Assembly (NCBI RefSeq): GCF_014698965.1
Contig: NZ_JACXAE010000134.1
Coordinates: 186,001-250,000 of the forward strand
Source of the DNA: Iningainema tapete BLCC-T55
GTDB lineage: Bacteria; Cyanobacteriota; Cyanobacteriia; Cyanobacteriales; Nostocaceae
DNA length: 64,000 bases
Direction: 5' to 3'
In this document: positions 26,366 through 35,800 of the stretch, piece after piece
Numbering within the stretch: the first letter of the stretch is position 1
Layout of the letters: each line of letters starts with the position of its first letter
Made by a program: the position numbers and the translations under genes
Notes under the pieces: model-generated
Database searches by the model: none
Told to the model about the DNA's origin: nothing
What the model saw: only the letters and a program-made list of their open reading frames with translations

Positions 26366-29011
26366 TTACAACCAATTCCCGACAAGAACATAAGGTGCCC
26401 AGAAATATGGACGATTTTCTTTAGCTAAAATTGCCAGTTGAGCGCGTTGCAGCGCTTGGGCTTTAGTTACTCCGGCATCTAATTGTCGGTATAATTCACC
26501 CATAAAGTTGCTAGTAGATTCATCATCTACTGTCCACAAAGTTGCTAGCGTACTGCGTGCGCCTGCCCGCACCGCTACTCCAGCTAATCCCAACGCGGCT
26601 CGTTTGTCTCCGGTGGCGGTTTTACAGGCGCTTAGGACGAGTAATTCAATTGTTTCTGGTCTGCTTTCACCCCTAACTCGTAGTAAATTATCTAACTCAG
26701 TAACCTTCAGTAAGTTATCCCAGGTAAGAATATAGGTTTGTTCGACATCTGAACTAAACTGTCCGTGTGTCGCTAGATGCACTACTGAAAAGGGAGCAGA
26801 TTGAATTTGCTTTTGCAGGTTTGTTTTGGTAAACTGTTGGTTTAAAAGTTCTTTGCTTGTTTTAACTTCAGACTGGACTTGTTTTAATTCCTGAGTCACA
26901 TTTGAGAGTTGGGGAAAGGATTTACCTTCAATCAGGCGTTCTTGCTCGACTCCGGCAACTAAAGCGTTTAGCCGCACTTTTTCTAAAGGTTTGGGATCAA
27001 CAAGTTGCAAGCCAGGGGTTAAAGCGATCGCATACTTTTCTACCAGATATTTCTGCTGTTGTTTGTCGTAGAGAATCGCCATTGGGATATTCCGCAAAGA
27101 ACCATCTAGTACAAACACTAAGCTTTTTATACCTTTGTTTGCTAAATCAGATTCAGTGGGTTTAATTAACCATTCATATAACTGTTGTGACTGTTGCTTA
27201 ACATCAGGCTCCCTACTGGCAACTGGTAAATCCTTCTGTAGTTTTTCTACAGTGTTTTCTAATACATCTTTAGCTATTTTAGTAGTATGGCGGTAAATTG
27301 TATCTTGTCCTGGTAATCTGGTGATAATTTCTAATCGGTCATCTAAAATAATCGGATAAATGACAGCTGTGGATTTTTCGTTTTCAACTAATTTGTCAAG
27401 TTCAACTCTTGGCTGTAAACACGGTGAGCGAAAGAAGTTATCTAATTCCGCTAACTGAAGAGATTCAATTACCTGACGGGCTTGAAGGAGATTATCTGGC
27501 TTTTTATCCGTATTTCCCTCAGATTGCAACAGTAAATCAACATACTGTCGATACACAGGTTCGATGCTCTCGCGGAAAGAAAATTGCACGTCGGGATTAA
27601 TCGCAACTAAATCCTTGCGGAGGGACTTGAGGGCGTTATATGCTCGATTGTAAGCTGCTGTTGCTGCTGGAATATTGGATTGCTTTTGCAGTATTCGTCC
27701 TATCTGCCAATGCCATTGATAAGCAATGTCTTGAGCATCAATAGATTCGGCTTTCACCAAGGCTTGCTGTGTTAAGTCTTTGGCATCAGATAACTGCCCG
27801 GTTTGTTCGTAAAGTTCGCCAAGAGTACCAAGGGCATAAGATTCGGTTCGTTCGTCTTTTAAATTCTTAGCCACTTGCACAGCTTGTGCCAGCATCAGAG
27901 CAACATCTTTTGGCTTAATTTCGTATTGTATCATTTTGCTCAGACTTTGGGCAAAGTTAATCAGGTGGTTAACAGCTGTGCGACTTGGAGGCAAATTGTC
28001 TATCTGGGGCTGAATTTGGGGTAATAACGCTTTTGCTGTGCTATAGTCTTTTTGCTCTACCAATAGTTTCAATAAATTTAGTTGAGCTTGGAGTAGCACA
28101 GTAGGTGTTACAGATGCAATTTGCGCTGCTTGTTGATAGTATTGAATAGCGTTTTTAGTGTAATTTTTGGCGCTGGTTGAGTTACCTAAAGTAAGTTGAG
28201 CGTATGTTTGAGCGCGTGCTGTATTACCTAAACTAAGTAAAGCATTACTTTGAGCGATCGCATCTCCCACTCGCCTAGCAACAGAATAACTTTCTGCTAA
28301 GATTTTTTGCGCATCGCTTAAATAACCCAAAGTGCGCACGACATTCCCTAAGCTATGCAATCCTGTGGCTTTAAGCGGAGAATCTGGTTGCTTTTGGAGA
28401 GCTTCTCGTACCCAGGTTAAGGTTTTATGTGCTTGCAGATAGTTTCCCAAAGCTTGCATTGCTTGGGCTTGATTAATGCGGTTGCGAATCAGTGCTGGTG
28501 TATCATCTAATTGTTGGTAAATTTTTGCCGCTTGTTGCCAACTGCCCAAGGCTGCTTCAGTTTGTCCCCGTGCTAATTCCAATCCTCCTTGAACTTCTAT
28601 TGCTTGGGCAAAGATTTGCGCTAGTGTAGCTTTTTCAACAGAGGTTTGCTTGGACGATTCCAGAGCTTGTAATAGTTTAATACTTTGTGCGATCGCCTCA
28701 GTTGCTTCTTGCCATTGTCCTAGTTGCTGGTAGGCAAGTGAAAGATTGCTCAAACTTATAGCTTCGTTGAATTTATCATTAGTAGCTTTAAATTCAGATG
28801 CTGCTTTTTTTAAAAGTTGTACCGCCTCCACAAACTTTCCTGCTTCATAAAGTGCTTGACTTTGCTGCACCAAGCTAGAAGTCGAGTTACTGCGTTGCGC
28901 GTGGTGAGTCAGCGCTACCGTTGAGTAATTGGATAAATCACAAAAATGTGATAAAAATATGCAGAGAAATGTCGTGAATAATGCTAGGAAAAAATGTTTT
29001 ATAAATCTCAT
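26366..29011 (-). CDS. exported TPR-CHAT protein
   Basis: An 881-aa protein with an N-terminal signal or anchor (FIKHFFLALFTTFLCIFLSHF). About residues 45-480 hold tetratricopeptide-like repeats (AISLSNLSLAYQQLGQWQEA, then SYALGTLGELYEQTGQLSDA). The C-terminal 350 residues are a CHAT domain, a caspase-fold peptidase relative, with putative catalytic His749 (VVHLATHGQF) and Cys796 (LLVLSACKTATGD). In cyanobacteria such proteins are often encoded with TpsA/TpsB exoproteins, as here. A role in processing or sensing at the cell envelope is plausible but unproven. Its 5' end is duplicated at 30283-30506. Confidence 0.85.
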   Translation of the reverse strand: MRFIKHFFLALFTTFLCIFLSHFCDLSNYSTVALTHHAQRSNSTSSLVQQSQALYEAGKFVEAVQLLKKAASEFKATNDKFNEAISLSNLSLAYQQLGQWQEATEAIAQSIKLLQALESSKQTSVEKATLAQIFAQAIEVQGGLELARGQTEAALGSWQQAAKIYQQLDDTPALIRNRINQAQAMQALGNYLQAHKTLTWVREALQKQPDSPLKATGLHSLGNVVRTLGYLSDAQKILAESYSVARRVGDAIAQSNALLSLGNTARAQTYAQLTLGNSTSAKNYTKNAIQYYQQAAQIASVTPTVLLQAQLNLLKLLVEQKDYSTAKALLPQIQPQIDNLPPSRTAVNHLINFAQSLSKMIQYEIKPKDVALMLAQAVQVAKNLKDERTESYALGTLGELYEQTGQLSDAKDLTQQALVKAESIDAQDIAYQWHWQIGRILQKQSNIPAATAAYNRAYNALKSLRKDLVAINPDVQFSFRESIEPVYRQYVDLLLQSEGNTDKKPDNLLQARQVIESLQLAELDNFFRSPCLQPRVELDKLVENEKSTAVIYPIILDDRLEIITRLPGQDTIYRHTTKIAKDVLENTVEKLQKDLPVASREPDVKQQSQQLYEWLIKPTESDLANKGIKSLVFVLDGSLRNIPMAILYDKQQQKYLVEKYAIALTPGLQLVDPKPLEKVRLNALVAGVEQERLIEGKSFPQLSNVTQELKQVQSEVKTSKELLNQQFTKTNLQKQIQSAPFSVVHLATHGQFSSDVEQTYILTWDNLLKVTELDNLLRVRGESRPETIELLVLSACKTATGDKRAALGLAGVAVRAGARSTLATLWTVDDESTSNFMGELYRQLDAGVTKAQALQRAQLAILAKENRPYFWAPYVLVGNWL

Positions 29012-29033
29012 ATAAATTTCATAATCCTACTTT
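28807..29033. repeat. direct repeat copy 1 (5' end of TPR-CHAT gene)
   Basis: The first ~60 codons of the TPR-CHAT gene plus about 22 bp upstream reappear at 30283-30506 in the same orientation with roughly 90% identity and one 3-bp deletion. The two copies flank the gene at 29273-30205. Confidence 0.85.
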
Positions 29034-29094
29034 TTCAATGATATCTAGCTGGTTATTCTCAATATTTTGAATTTGAAAATGGAATTTTGAATTT

Positions 29095-29147
29095 AAAAGC
29101 GGCTATTAAGTGCTTTATCATTGATTATAGCATTGAATGCACCTGTT
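29095..29147 (-). pseudogene. scar of a second tpsB gene
   Basis: These 53 bp match 31068-31120, inside the intact tpsB gene, at 47 of 53 positions and in the same orientation. The match lies upstream of the intact TPR-CHAT gene, where a tpsB would be expected from the order at 30.2-32.4 kb. It is read as the last trace of a deleted tpsB copy. Confidence 0.65.
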
Positions 29148-29272
29148 TATATTAATTAACATGAATAACGCGAATATTTCTGTTTAATATGAGTAATTTA
29201 AAACGATTTATTGGCGATGATAAAACATGTACAATAGTCTTACTTGCATCGAGAACATAAAAAACATTTTCT

Positions 29273-30205
29273 ATGACGCGCCTTGTACATGATAAGTTCG
29301 CGAAGGATTACCTGGAAGAATTACTAAAAGATTATGGAGCAGTAAATACATCTGAGAAAATCTCAGGAGAAATCAAAGAAATTGACGTTTTATTTACCCC
29401 CTCCCGGCAACAAACATCGAATTTAAAAATACTGGGATTACTGGGAAGATTCGCCGAATATCCAGCATTATTAGAGGTATTTCGCAATCCTGCCACTGAT
29501 GACGAAATCGTGGACTGTCTTCAAAAACTGTTTGAAGTCAAGGGAGAGTTGAGACGTGAAGCTAACGCAAAGAAAACCGAACTACAAGAATTTGAAAATC
29601 CCAAGTTATGGGTTCTGACTCCAACAATATCGCCGCCCAGATTATCTGGTTTTAATGTCAAGAAGAAAAAGGGATGGTTGCCAGGAGTGTATTTCTTAGG
29701 GGATACTTTACGTGCGGCGATCGTGGTTATACATCAACTTCCGCAAACGCCAGAAACTTTGTGGTTAAGACTTTTGGGTAGAGGAAGCGTTCAGGAACAG
29801 GCTATGATTGAATTACAGGCGTTACCATTGAATCATCCATATCAAAAAGCCACACTTGAACTTGTTTACAACCTGCGCCAAAACTTGAGAATTAATCAAC
29901 AATTAGAAGAAGATGACAGGGAGTTAATTATGCGACTTGAACCACTTTATCAGCAAGACCGCGAACAAGCTAAACTTGAAGGAATACAAGAAGGAAGGCT
30001 TGAAGGAATACAAGAAGGAAGGCTTGAAGGAAGAATTATTGGAGAACGTCTTGTCGTCGAAAATTTACTACAGGTTCGTTTTGGTGCTTTAGATGACGAA
30101 TTAAGCGCGATTATTGAACCAGTATTAGCGCTGCCTCCATCTGAATTTACGCCTTTACTAATGCGATTGTCTAGAGAAGAATTAATTGCTAGGTTTGGCG
30201 GATAA
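29273..30205 (+). CDS. uncharacterised PD-(D/E)XK-like protein with DUF4351-type tail
   Basis: A 310-aa protein of a family common in cyanobacteria. The N-terminal part (MTRLVHDKFAKDYLEELL; GEIKEIDVLFTP) looks nuclease-like, with GLLGRFAEYPALLEVFRNP, KLWVLTPTISP and TLWLRLLGRG as conserved blocks. A Glu/Gly/Arg-rich stretch of 8-residue repeats (LEGIQEGR) leads to a C-terminal VRFGALDDELSAIIEPVL...LSREELIARF segment similar to DUF4351. Relatives are grouped with Rpn/transposase-like nucleases, but no activity is established. It lies between two copies of the CHAT-gene 5' end and on the opposite strand, so it is probably an insertion in the TPS array. Confidence 0.7.
   Translation: MTRLVHDKFAKDYLEELLKDYGAVNTSEKISGEIKEIDVLFTPSRQQTSNLKILGLLGRFAEYPALLEVFRNPATDDEIVDCLQKLFEVKGELRREANAKKTELQEFENPKLWVLTPTISPPRLSGFNVKKKKGWLPGVYFLGDTLRAAIVVIHQLPQTPETLWLRLLGRGSVQEQAMIELQALPLNHPYQKATLELVYNLRQNLRINQQLEEDDRELIMRLEPLYQQDREQAKLEGIQEGRLEGIQEGRLEGRIIGERLVVENLLQVRFGALDDELSAIIEPVLALPPSEFTPLLMRLSREELIARFGG
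29975..30032. repeat. 24-bp in-frame tandem repeat
   Basis: Two perfect 24-bp units (CTTGAAGGAATACAAGAAGG + AAGG) and the start of a third encode LEGIQEGR repeats. Length variation by slippage is likely in this hinge between the two domains. Confidence 0.8.
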
Positions 30206-30235
30206 ACTTGATATTGGCATCAGTTACATTCAAGT

Positions 30236-30484
30236 TTAAATATATAACAATTTCCCACCCCTTGTATAGTAGGGTGGGATTGTTTTTAAAAGTTGTACCG
30301 CCTCCACAAATCCTGCTTCATAAAGTGCTTGACTTTGCTGCACCTGGCTAGAAGTTGAGTTACTGCGTTGCGCTTGGTGAGTTAGCGCTACCGTTGAGTA
30401 ATTGGATGAATCACAAAAATGTGATAAACATATGCAGAGAATTGTCGTGAATAATGCTAGGAAAAAATGCTTTATAAATCTCAT
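30236..30484 (-). pseudogene. truncated second TPR-CHAT gene (5' end only)
   Basis: It starts MRFIKHFFLALFTTILCICL and follows the intact TPR-CHAT protein for about 67 residues (QSQALYEAG-FVEAVQLLK, one Lys lost), then diverges and stops. TPR and CHAT domains are missing. It lies 116 bp downstream of tpsB on the same strand, the position where a full CHAT gene would complete a tpsB-CHAT unit. Confidence 0.8.
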
Positions 30485-30506
30485 ATGAATTTTTGAATCC
30501 TACTTT
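30283..30506. repeat. direct repeat copy 2 (5' end of TPR-CHAT gene)
   Basis: Partner of 28807-29033; see that entry for similarity. It ends with AATCCTACTTT, as does copy 1. Confidence 0.85.
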
Positions 30507-30523
30507 ATGAATTATTTTTTAGC

Positions 30524-30582
30524 CTCACGCAAAGGCGCAAAGGCGCAAAAAGAATCTTAGCGTCTTAGCGTCTTTGCGTGAG
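30524..30582. repeat. inverted repeat CTCACGCAAAG ... CTTTGCGTGAG
   Basis: Perfect 11-bp arms enclose GCGCAAAG and CTTAGCGT tandem units. This is a widespread kind of repeated intergenic element in filamentous cyanobacteria. It lies between tpsB and the truncated CHAT gene and has no clear T-tract. Confidence 0.6.
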
Positions 30583-30600
30583 ATTTTCATACTTTTCCAT

Positions 30601-32382
30601 TTAAAACAAGTTATATTGTACAAAAAAATATAACCCGTTTTCTTGCCATGTATTACCTTGAGTATTAACAGAAACTAAAGGAATACCCCACTGAACACCA
30701 GCAGTAAAATTATTACCTTGTGACCAACGCAAACCCAAACCAACAGAAGCTAGAGTGTTAGTATCATTTTCCTCTCTATTGGACGAATTATTCCAAGCAG
30801 TACCAACGTCAACAAATGGAGTAACTTGCAGAACTCCATCCCACTGAGACACACGCAGAATCGGTAGTCGCAATTCAACAGAAGCAAGAGCGCCATTATC
30901 TCTTAACAGGAAATCTTGACGATACCCCCGGACACTGTTTATACCACCTAAACCAAATTGTTCTGAAGCTAAAAGCGATGTAGAAGCCAGTTGAACATCG
31001 CCACGGATTAACAGTAGGCTATCAGGAGCTAATAGGCGTACCCATTGCGCCTGTCCTCGCCAAGCGAAAAAGCGGCTATCAGGGGCGTTATCATTGATTG
31101 TAGCATTGAATGCACCAGTTCCCAGGCTAAATTGAGAGCGAGCGGCAATGACTTCTTGGCTATTGCGGGAAGTCCATTCTTGAAAAAATCGCACCGCAGA
31201 TACTCTGGTGCGTCCTTTTTCATCAGCTCCCGGTGAAAGTAGAGAAAGGGGAACTTCCTCCTGTTCAAACAAAGAGGAGGAAACATCACTTTCTCTGCGA
31301 GAAGCTGTTATTCCCAAGGCGAATTCTTGGTTGGGAGTTTGCACTAGCGGCTGGCGGAATGTGAGTTCGTAATATTGGGAAGCTGATTCAATATCTAGTG
31401 TATTGAAAGGACGTTCAATGATATCGGCTGAGGTATTATTATAGCTGAAGGTGAGAGTGCCATTGCGGGGATTTAGGGGTAAGCTGTAGCTGGCATCTAT
31501 GGTATTACTGCCGTCAGTATTGGTGTATGCTAGCGATATACTATCTCCAAATCCTAGCAAGTTAGCTTCGTTAATTTGCAATTGGCGTCGGAAACTACCA
31601 ACGCTGGGGGAACGACCATTGTCCAGTACTATTTGTGTATTGAATGAATCTGCCTCCGTTACTTTGATAACCAGTAAATTAGAGCCGATACGTGAGCCTG
31701 TAGACAATTCAGCAGACAAATTTTGAATTAAAGGATTGAGTTGCAATATTTGCAGGGACTCTAGCAGGCGTTTTTGATTCAAAGGGGTGGATGCGCCTAA
31801 GGCTATACGGCTGCGGATATAATTTGGATTGAGTCGCCTAGTACCAGTTATTTGGATATCTTCTAATTTACCTTCAATTACCTGAATTTGGACAACACCG
31901 CTGGTGAGGGTTTGTTCGGGAATGTAAGCTCCAGAAGTGACGTATCCTTCTTTAATGTAAAGTTCGGTAATTTTGGAACGAGCTTCTATTAATTGTGCAA
32001 ATGTGATGGGCTTGTTGATATAGTCAGCAAGTACCTCAGCCAACTTTTCTGGGCTAAATACTGTACTACCAATGACTTCAAACTGCTGAACAGTGAAGAT
32101 TTGTGGCGGTGTAGGGAGTGATTCATCTGGTGTGGGAAGTGGTTGAGAAGGTTGGAGTAGTTCGGATGGCGGGGGAAGTTGCGGTGGTGGAGAGAGCGGT
32201 GGTGGCTGAGGGGGCGAAGGTGGTTGGACATCCTGTGGTGGGGGGATTTCCGGGAGTGAGGGAAAATTTTGGGATAGTTGTACGTTATCTACTGTCTGCG
32301 CCCTGGTGGGTGTAGTTGTCAGGCTGCTGAGCAACATAAGCAAGCATGACGCTACAAAAGTCTGAGTAACTTTAGCTACCAT
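30601..32382 (-). CDS. TpsB / ShlB-FhaC-type outer-membrane transporter
   Basis: A 593-aa Omp85-superfamily protein that secretes and activates TpsA exoproteins. A signal peptide (ending TTPTRAQT) is followed by a Pro-rich linker (about 40-90), a POTRA_2-like domain (IFTVQQFEVIGSTVFSPEKL), a second POTRA/ShlB region (VIEGKLEDIQITGTRRLN) and the 16-stranded barrel with the FGLGGINSVRGYRQ motif (VRGYR in loop 6). It ends with YFFVQYNLF, an aromatic C-terminus. It is the only complete tpsB here but serves, by inference, two tpsA genes. Its start sequence ATGGTAGCTAAA recurs overlapping the stops of both tpsA genes. Confidence 0.9.
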   Translation of the reverse strand: MVAKVTQTFVASCLLMLLSSLTTTPTRAQTVDNVQLSQNFPSLPEIPPPQDVQPPSPPQPPPLSPPPQLPPPSELLQPSQPLPTPDESLPTPPQIFTVQQFEVIGSTVFSPEKLAEVLADYINKPITFAQLIEARSKITELYIKEGYVTSGAYIPEQTLTSGVVQIQVIEGKLEDIQITGTRRLNPNYIRSRIALGASTPLNQKRLLESLQILQLNPLIQNLSAELSTGSRIGSNLLVIKVTEADSFNTQIVLDNGRSPSVGSFRRQLQINEANLLGFGDSISLAYTNTDGSNTIDASYSLPLNPRNGTLTFSYNNTSADIIERPFNTLDIESASQYYELTFRQPLVQTPNQEFALGITASRRESDVSSSLFEQEEVPLSLLSPGADEKGRTRVSAVRFFQEWTSRNSQEVIAARSQFSLGTGAFNATINDNAPDSRFFAWRGQAQWVRLLAPDSLLLIRGDVQLASTSLLASEQFGLGGINSVRGYRQDFLLRDNGALASVELRLPILRVSQWDGVLQVTPFVDVGTAWNNSSNREENDTNTLASVGLGLRWSQGNNFTAGVQWGIPLVSVNTQGNTWQENGLYFFVQYNLF

Positions 32383-32532
32383 AACTTAATAATTTTGAAG
32401 TCGGAATTAGTTCATCCATGTCTCAAGACCTTAAATTGATTTAAGGAAAAGATATTAAGAGCGAAGCATCGATTTGCCCTTGAACGCTCAAGCTAAACTA
32501 TGAGGTAATAACGTTAAAATGAAGTTAAGCCT

Positions 32533-32805
32533 ATGACAGTTCGACAACCCCGGTACAGCAAAGAAGAATTTGCAAGAGCGTGGCGATGAAATTTATGAGA
32601 CTCAGTGCGCTCTCAAGTTGAGGAAGGCAATCATGGTAAGATTGTAGCGATCAACATCGAAACCGGAGATTTTGAAGTAGATAAGAGCGAAATTGGTGCG
32701 TGCGATCGCCTGGAAACTCGTCACCCAGATGCTCAGAGCTGGATCGTTCGCATTGGCTCTCGTCACGTTCGTCGATTTGGCGGACGCACTCGGACAACTG
32801 CATGA
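32533..32805 (+). pseudogene. small conserved-type protein gene broken by two compensating indels
   Basis: It starts MTVRQPRYSKEEFAR and ends SQVEEGNHGK...VDKSEI...QSWIVRIGSRHVRRFGG in the same frame. Between them about 35 bases read sensibly only in another frame (GDEIYETQ), giving in-frame stops TGA and TGA. One extra G near 32578 and one lost G near 32604 would explain this. In cyanobacteria I recall this small protein being encoded just before a clan AA aspartic protease, as the next fragment here suggests. Function unknown. Confidence 0.6.
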
Positions 32806-32849
32806 TTACTGGAGTAGTCAATGCGGAGTTTGAACCCATCATTCGTTTA
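32802..32849 (+). pseudogene. truncated clan AA aspartic protease start
   Basis: ATG overlapping the previous stop (ATGA) opens MITGVVNAEFEPIIRL, the N-terminus of small retropepsin-like cyanobacterial proteins. After 16 codons the similarity ends and the sequence runs into the 3' end of the first tpsA gene. The catalytic DTG part is missing. Confidence 0.5.
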
Positions 32850-32873
32850 GTTCCACCGACTCCTTTGCGTTCA

Positions 32874-32894
32874 CTATGCAAATTTAGCTACCAT
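32874..32894 (-). pseudogene. tpsB start-codon remnant overlapping tpsA1 stop
   Basis: ATGGTAGCTAAA, identical to the first four codons of the intact tpsB, overlaps the tpsA1 stop codon, then reads into TTTGCATAG. It marks where a tpsB gene originally began. Confidence 0.6.
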
Positions 32895-35800
32895 GACACT
32901 GGGTTGGGTTTTGTTTGGAAGTTTGAGGAGTAACGGTGGATGAATTAGCGGTGAGGACTATTTGTCCTTTGGCGTTTAGCGTTGCACCTGTGGCTTCAAC
33001 GATGCGTTTAGGAATGGTGGTAGTTGGTTTAGTGGTAACAGGTGGTAGGGAGCGGTTGTTGTTGCTGGGTTTAACCGACACCCAATCTATTTGTGCCGTA
33101 TCAGGAGTAAGAACGTCTTTGGGATTGGGTGGTAAACCGCCGCGCCCGGTGATGACGAAACTGCTTTGGGCGTAACTAGGAGTGTAGCAACCAGAGGCTA
33201 CCTCGGTGTCAACTGGTATTGTTGGCAACTCAACCAAGCCACTGTTGGGATCGACTTCGGGTGTGATTAGCTCTACGGTACCATCCGCACCAAATTCTGA
33301 GCTAGCAGTGATATCGCTTGTTTGTGAGTTTTCCAGGTCTCGAAACCCAATGCCGTAAACACCACTCGCTTTGATTTGAACTCTACCACCACTACCAGTG
33401 TAAGCATTAGCAGTGATGTCACTATTTTCATTAGGCACAGCAACTATGAAGCCATTGGGAGCATTGATGGTGATGTTACCGCCGTCTCCACCTGCCCCTT
33501 GAGTGCCAGCATTCGTAGAAATTCGACTATTCTGACGTAGTAGCAGGATGTCTTTTAGCCCTATCTCAATATTGCCCCCCTGATTGCTGAATGTTTCTGC
33601 CGAAATCAGCGCTTGATTTTTGAGGGTCAGATTGTTTGCCTGAATTTGGATATTACCCCCAACTGCTGTTCCTTGGCTATTGACCGCGATTCTAGCAGTG
33701 TCTTGAACACTCAAGGTTCTGGTGTTGACAGAAATATCGCCTCCTTTACCTGCCGTTTCAAAATTAGCGTTGGCAAACAGCCCACTTTCAGCACCTACAT
33801 TGTTAACACGTTCTGGGAATCGGGCGAGTCTATCAGCGTAGGTGGGGTCACTGCCGGAAAGTGTAACGCTGTCAGTGATGTTGAGGTTAATGTTACCTGC
33901 AAGTCCATTACTATAGGTGCTTGTAGTTACTTGTCCACCCTTAGTCGCAGAAAATGTATTGGCGTTAATGGTGACGCTACCTCCTGGTTTGGAACTGAAG
34001 GTAAGAGCATCTACAATCGCCCCATCAGCTATGCTAAAGTCGGCTGTACTGATTGTAATTTTGCCTCCCTCTCCTAATTGACTATTAGTGCCAGTAGTTA
34101 TCAGACTGGAAAATCCGTCGTCTCTTACCCCCTGTAAAGATACAGTATTACGGGCATCAACAATTACATCACCTGCATCGCCCTGTCCTCTGGTGTAGGC
34201 AAGCAGTTGAGCGCCATTCGTTACAAAGAGTGACCCAGTTGTGATCTTAACGTTGGCTCCCTTGCCCACAGCTTCAGCAGTTTCCACAGCGCTGAATACT
34301 TTACCCCTATCAAAGGAGACTGTATCACGGGCATTTATCGTCACACTGCCCGCATCTCCCTGTCCTTTGGTGCTAGCAACTAGTTCAGCATCATTCGTCA
34401 TGAAAAGTGATCCAGTCGTGATGGTGATGTCTCCACCCTTGCCCACGGCTCTAGGATCTACAGTGCTGTATACCGCACTGAATAATCCTTTGCTACCCAC
34501 CCTATCAAAGGAGACGTTATCACGGGCATTTATCGTCACATTGCCCGCATTCCCATTTCCTCCGGTGTAGGCAAGCAGTTGAGCGCCATTCGTCACAGAG
34601 AGTGACTTGGTCGTGATGTTGATGCCGCCACTGTTGCCATTAGCTCCAAGTTCCACAGCGCTGAATGCATAAGAATCCCTATCAAAGGAGACGGCTTCAC
34701 GGGCATTGATATTCACACTGCCTCCATCTCCCCGTCCAAAAGTGCTAGCATTTAGAGCAGCTCCATTCGTGACAGAAAGCGAGTTTGCCGTAATATTAAC
34801 GTTGCCCCCTTTGCCCACGCCTCTACTTAGCACCATGCTAGCTACCTCAGTAGGGAATCCACGGCTACCCACCCCATCTAAGGAGATTGTATCGCGGGCA
34901 TTGATAATGATATTACCAGCATCCCCCTGTCCAAAAGTGCGGTTATTGAGTGAAGCTCCATTCGTTAAAGCAAAAGACCCAGTTGCGATCTTGATGTTGC
35001 CACCCTTGCCTACAGATCCAGGTCCCACGCCATTTTGAATATAACTATTATTAGTAAGTTTTATTAACCCGGTCGCATTAATTTCAATATCCCCTGCAAT
35101 TGAGCTAATCGAACCCAGCCCTGACTCTATCCCCGCCAGAAGTAGGGAGCCTCCGTCCATATTTAAGTTATGAGAATTGATAACAATACTTCCACCATCG
35201 CCCGCACGTACACTTACACCACCAAGATTGGTAATGGACACATCTGCTCGCACTAAATTATCAGGAAAACTTAAACTCAGATTACTGTCATTTCCATTCA
35301 ATCCAACTGTTCCCGCACCTGAAGCGCCTGCCAATTCTACTCGCCCACCGAAAGCATACAATCCTCCACCATCCATATAGATATCACCACCTACTAACAA
35401 CAAACTCTGACCATTTGGTACACGTAAGCCCGTTGTTCTATATGTAGAAGATGGATCTAAACCCGCGTCTGCAATTGAGTTATTTTTAATAGATGCGGCA
35501 CGCATTTGGTTAAATAGCAAAGCGTTTGGATTGACCGTCAACAGTTCAGGAGTATTCGGATTTGTTGCACTGAAAAAACCTCGTTCGCCAAATCCAATTG
35601 AACTTGCTGTAGTCGCTACAAACGAACCACCAATATTCAACTGAGCATTGCGTCCAAAAATAATCCCATTCGGATTAATCAGAAATAAATTAGCTGTACC
35701 TAAGGCGCGAATTATCCCATCAATATTAGAAGCTGACCCACCTGTTACTCGACTGATAATATTTTGAATATCCGCAGCATTATTAAAGAAAGCAGTCTCG

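Noticed and set aside
33613-35380. Long plus-strand open frames opposite tpsA1
   Set aside because: They lie wholly antisense to the beta-helix repeats, have Pro/Leu/Thr-rich repetitive sequence caused by the repeats, and no ribosome sites. The same is true opposite tpsA2 (42995-44954).
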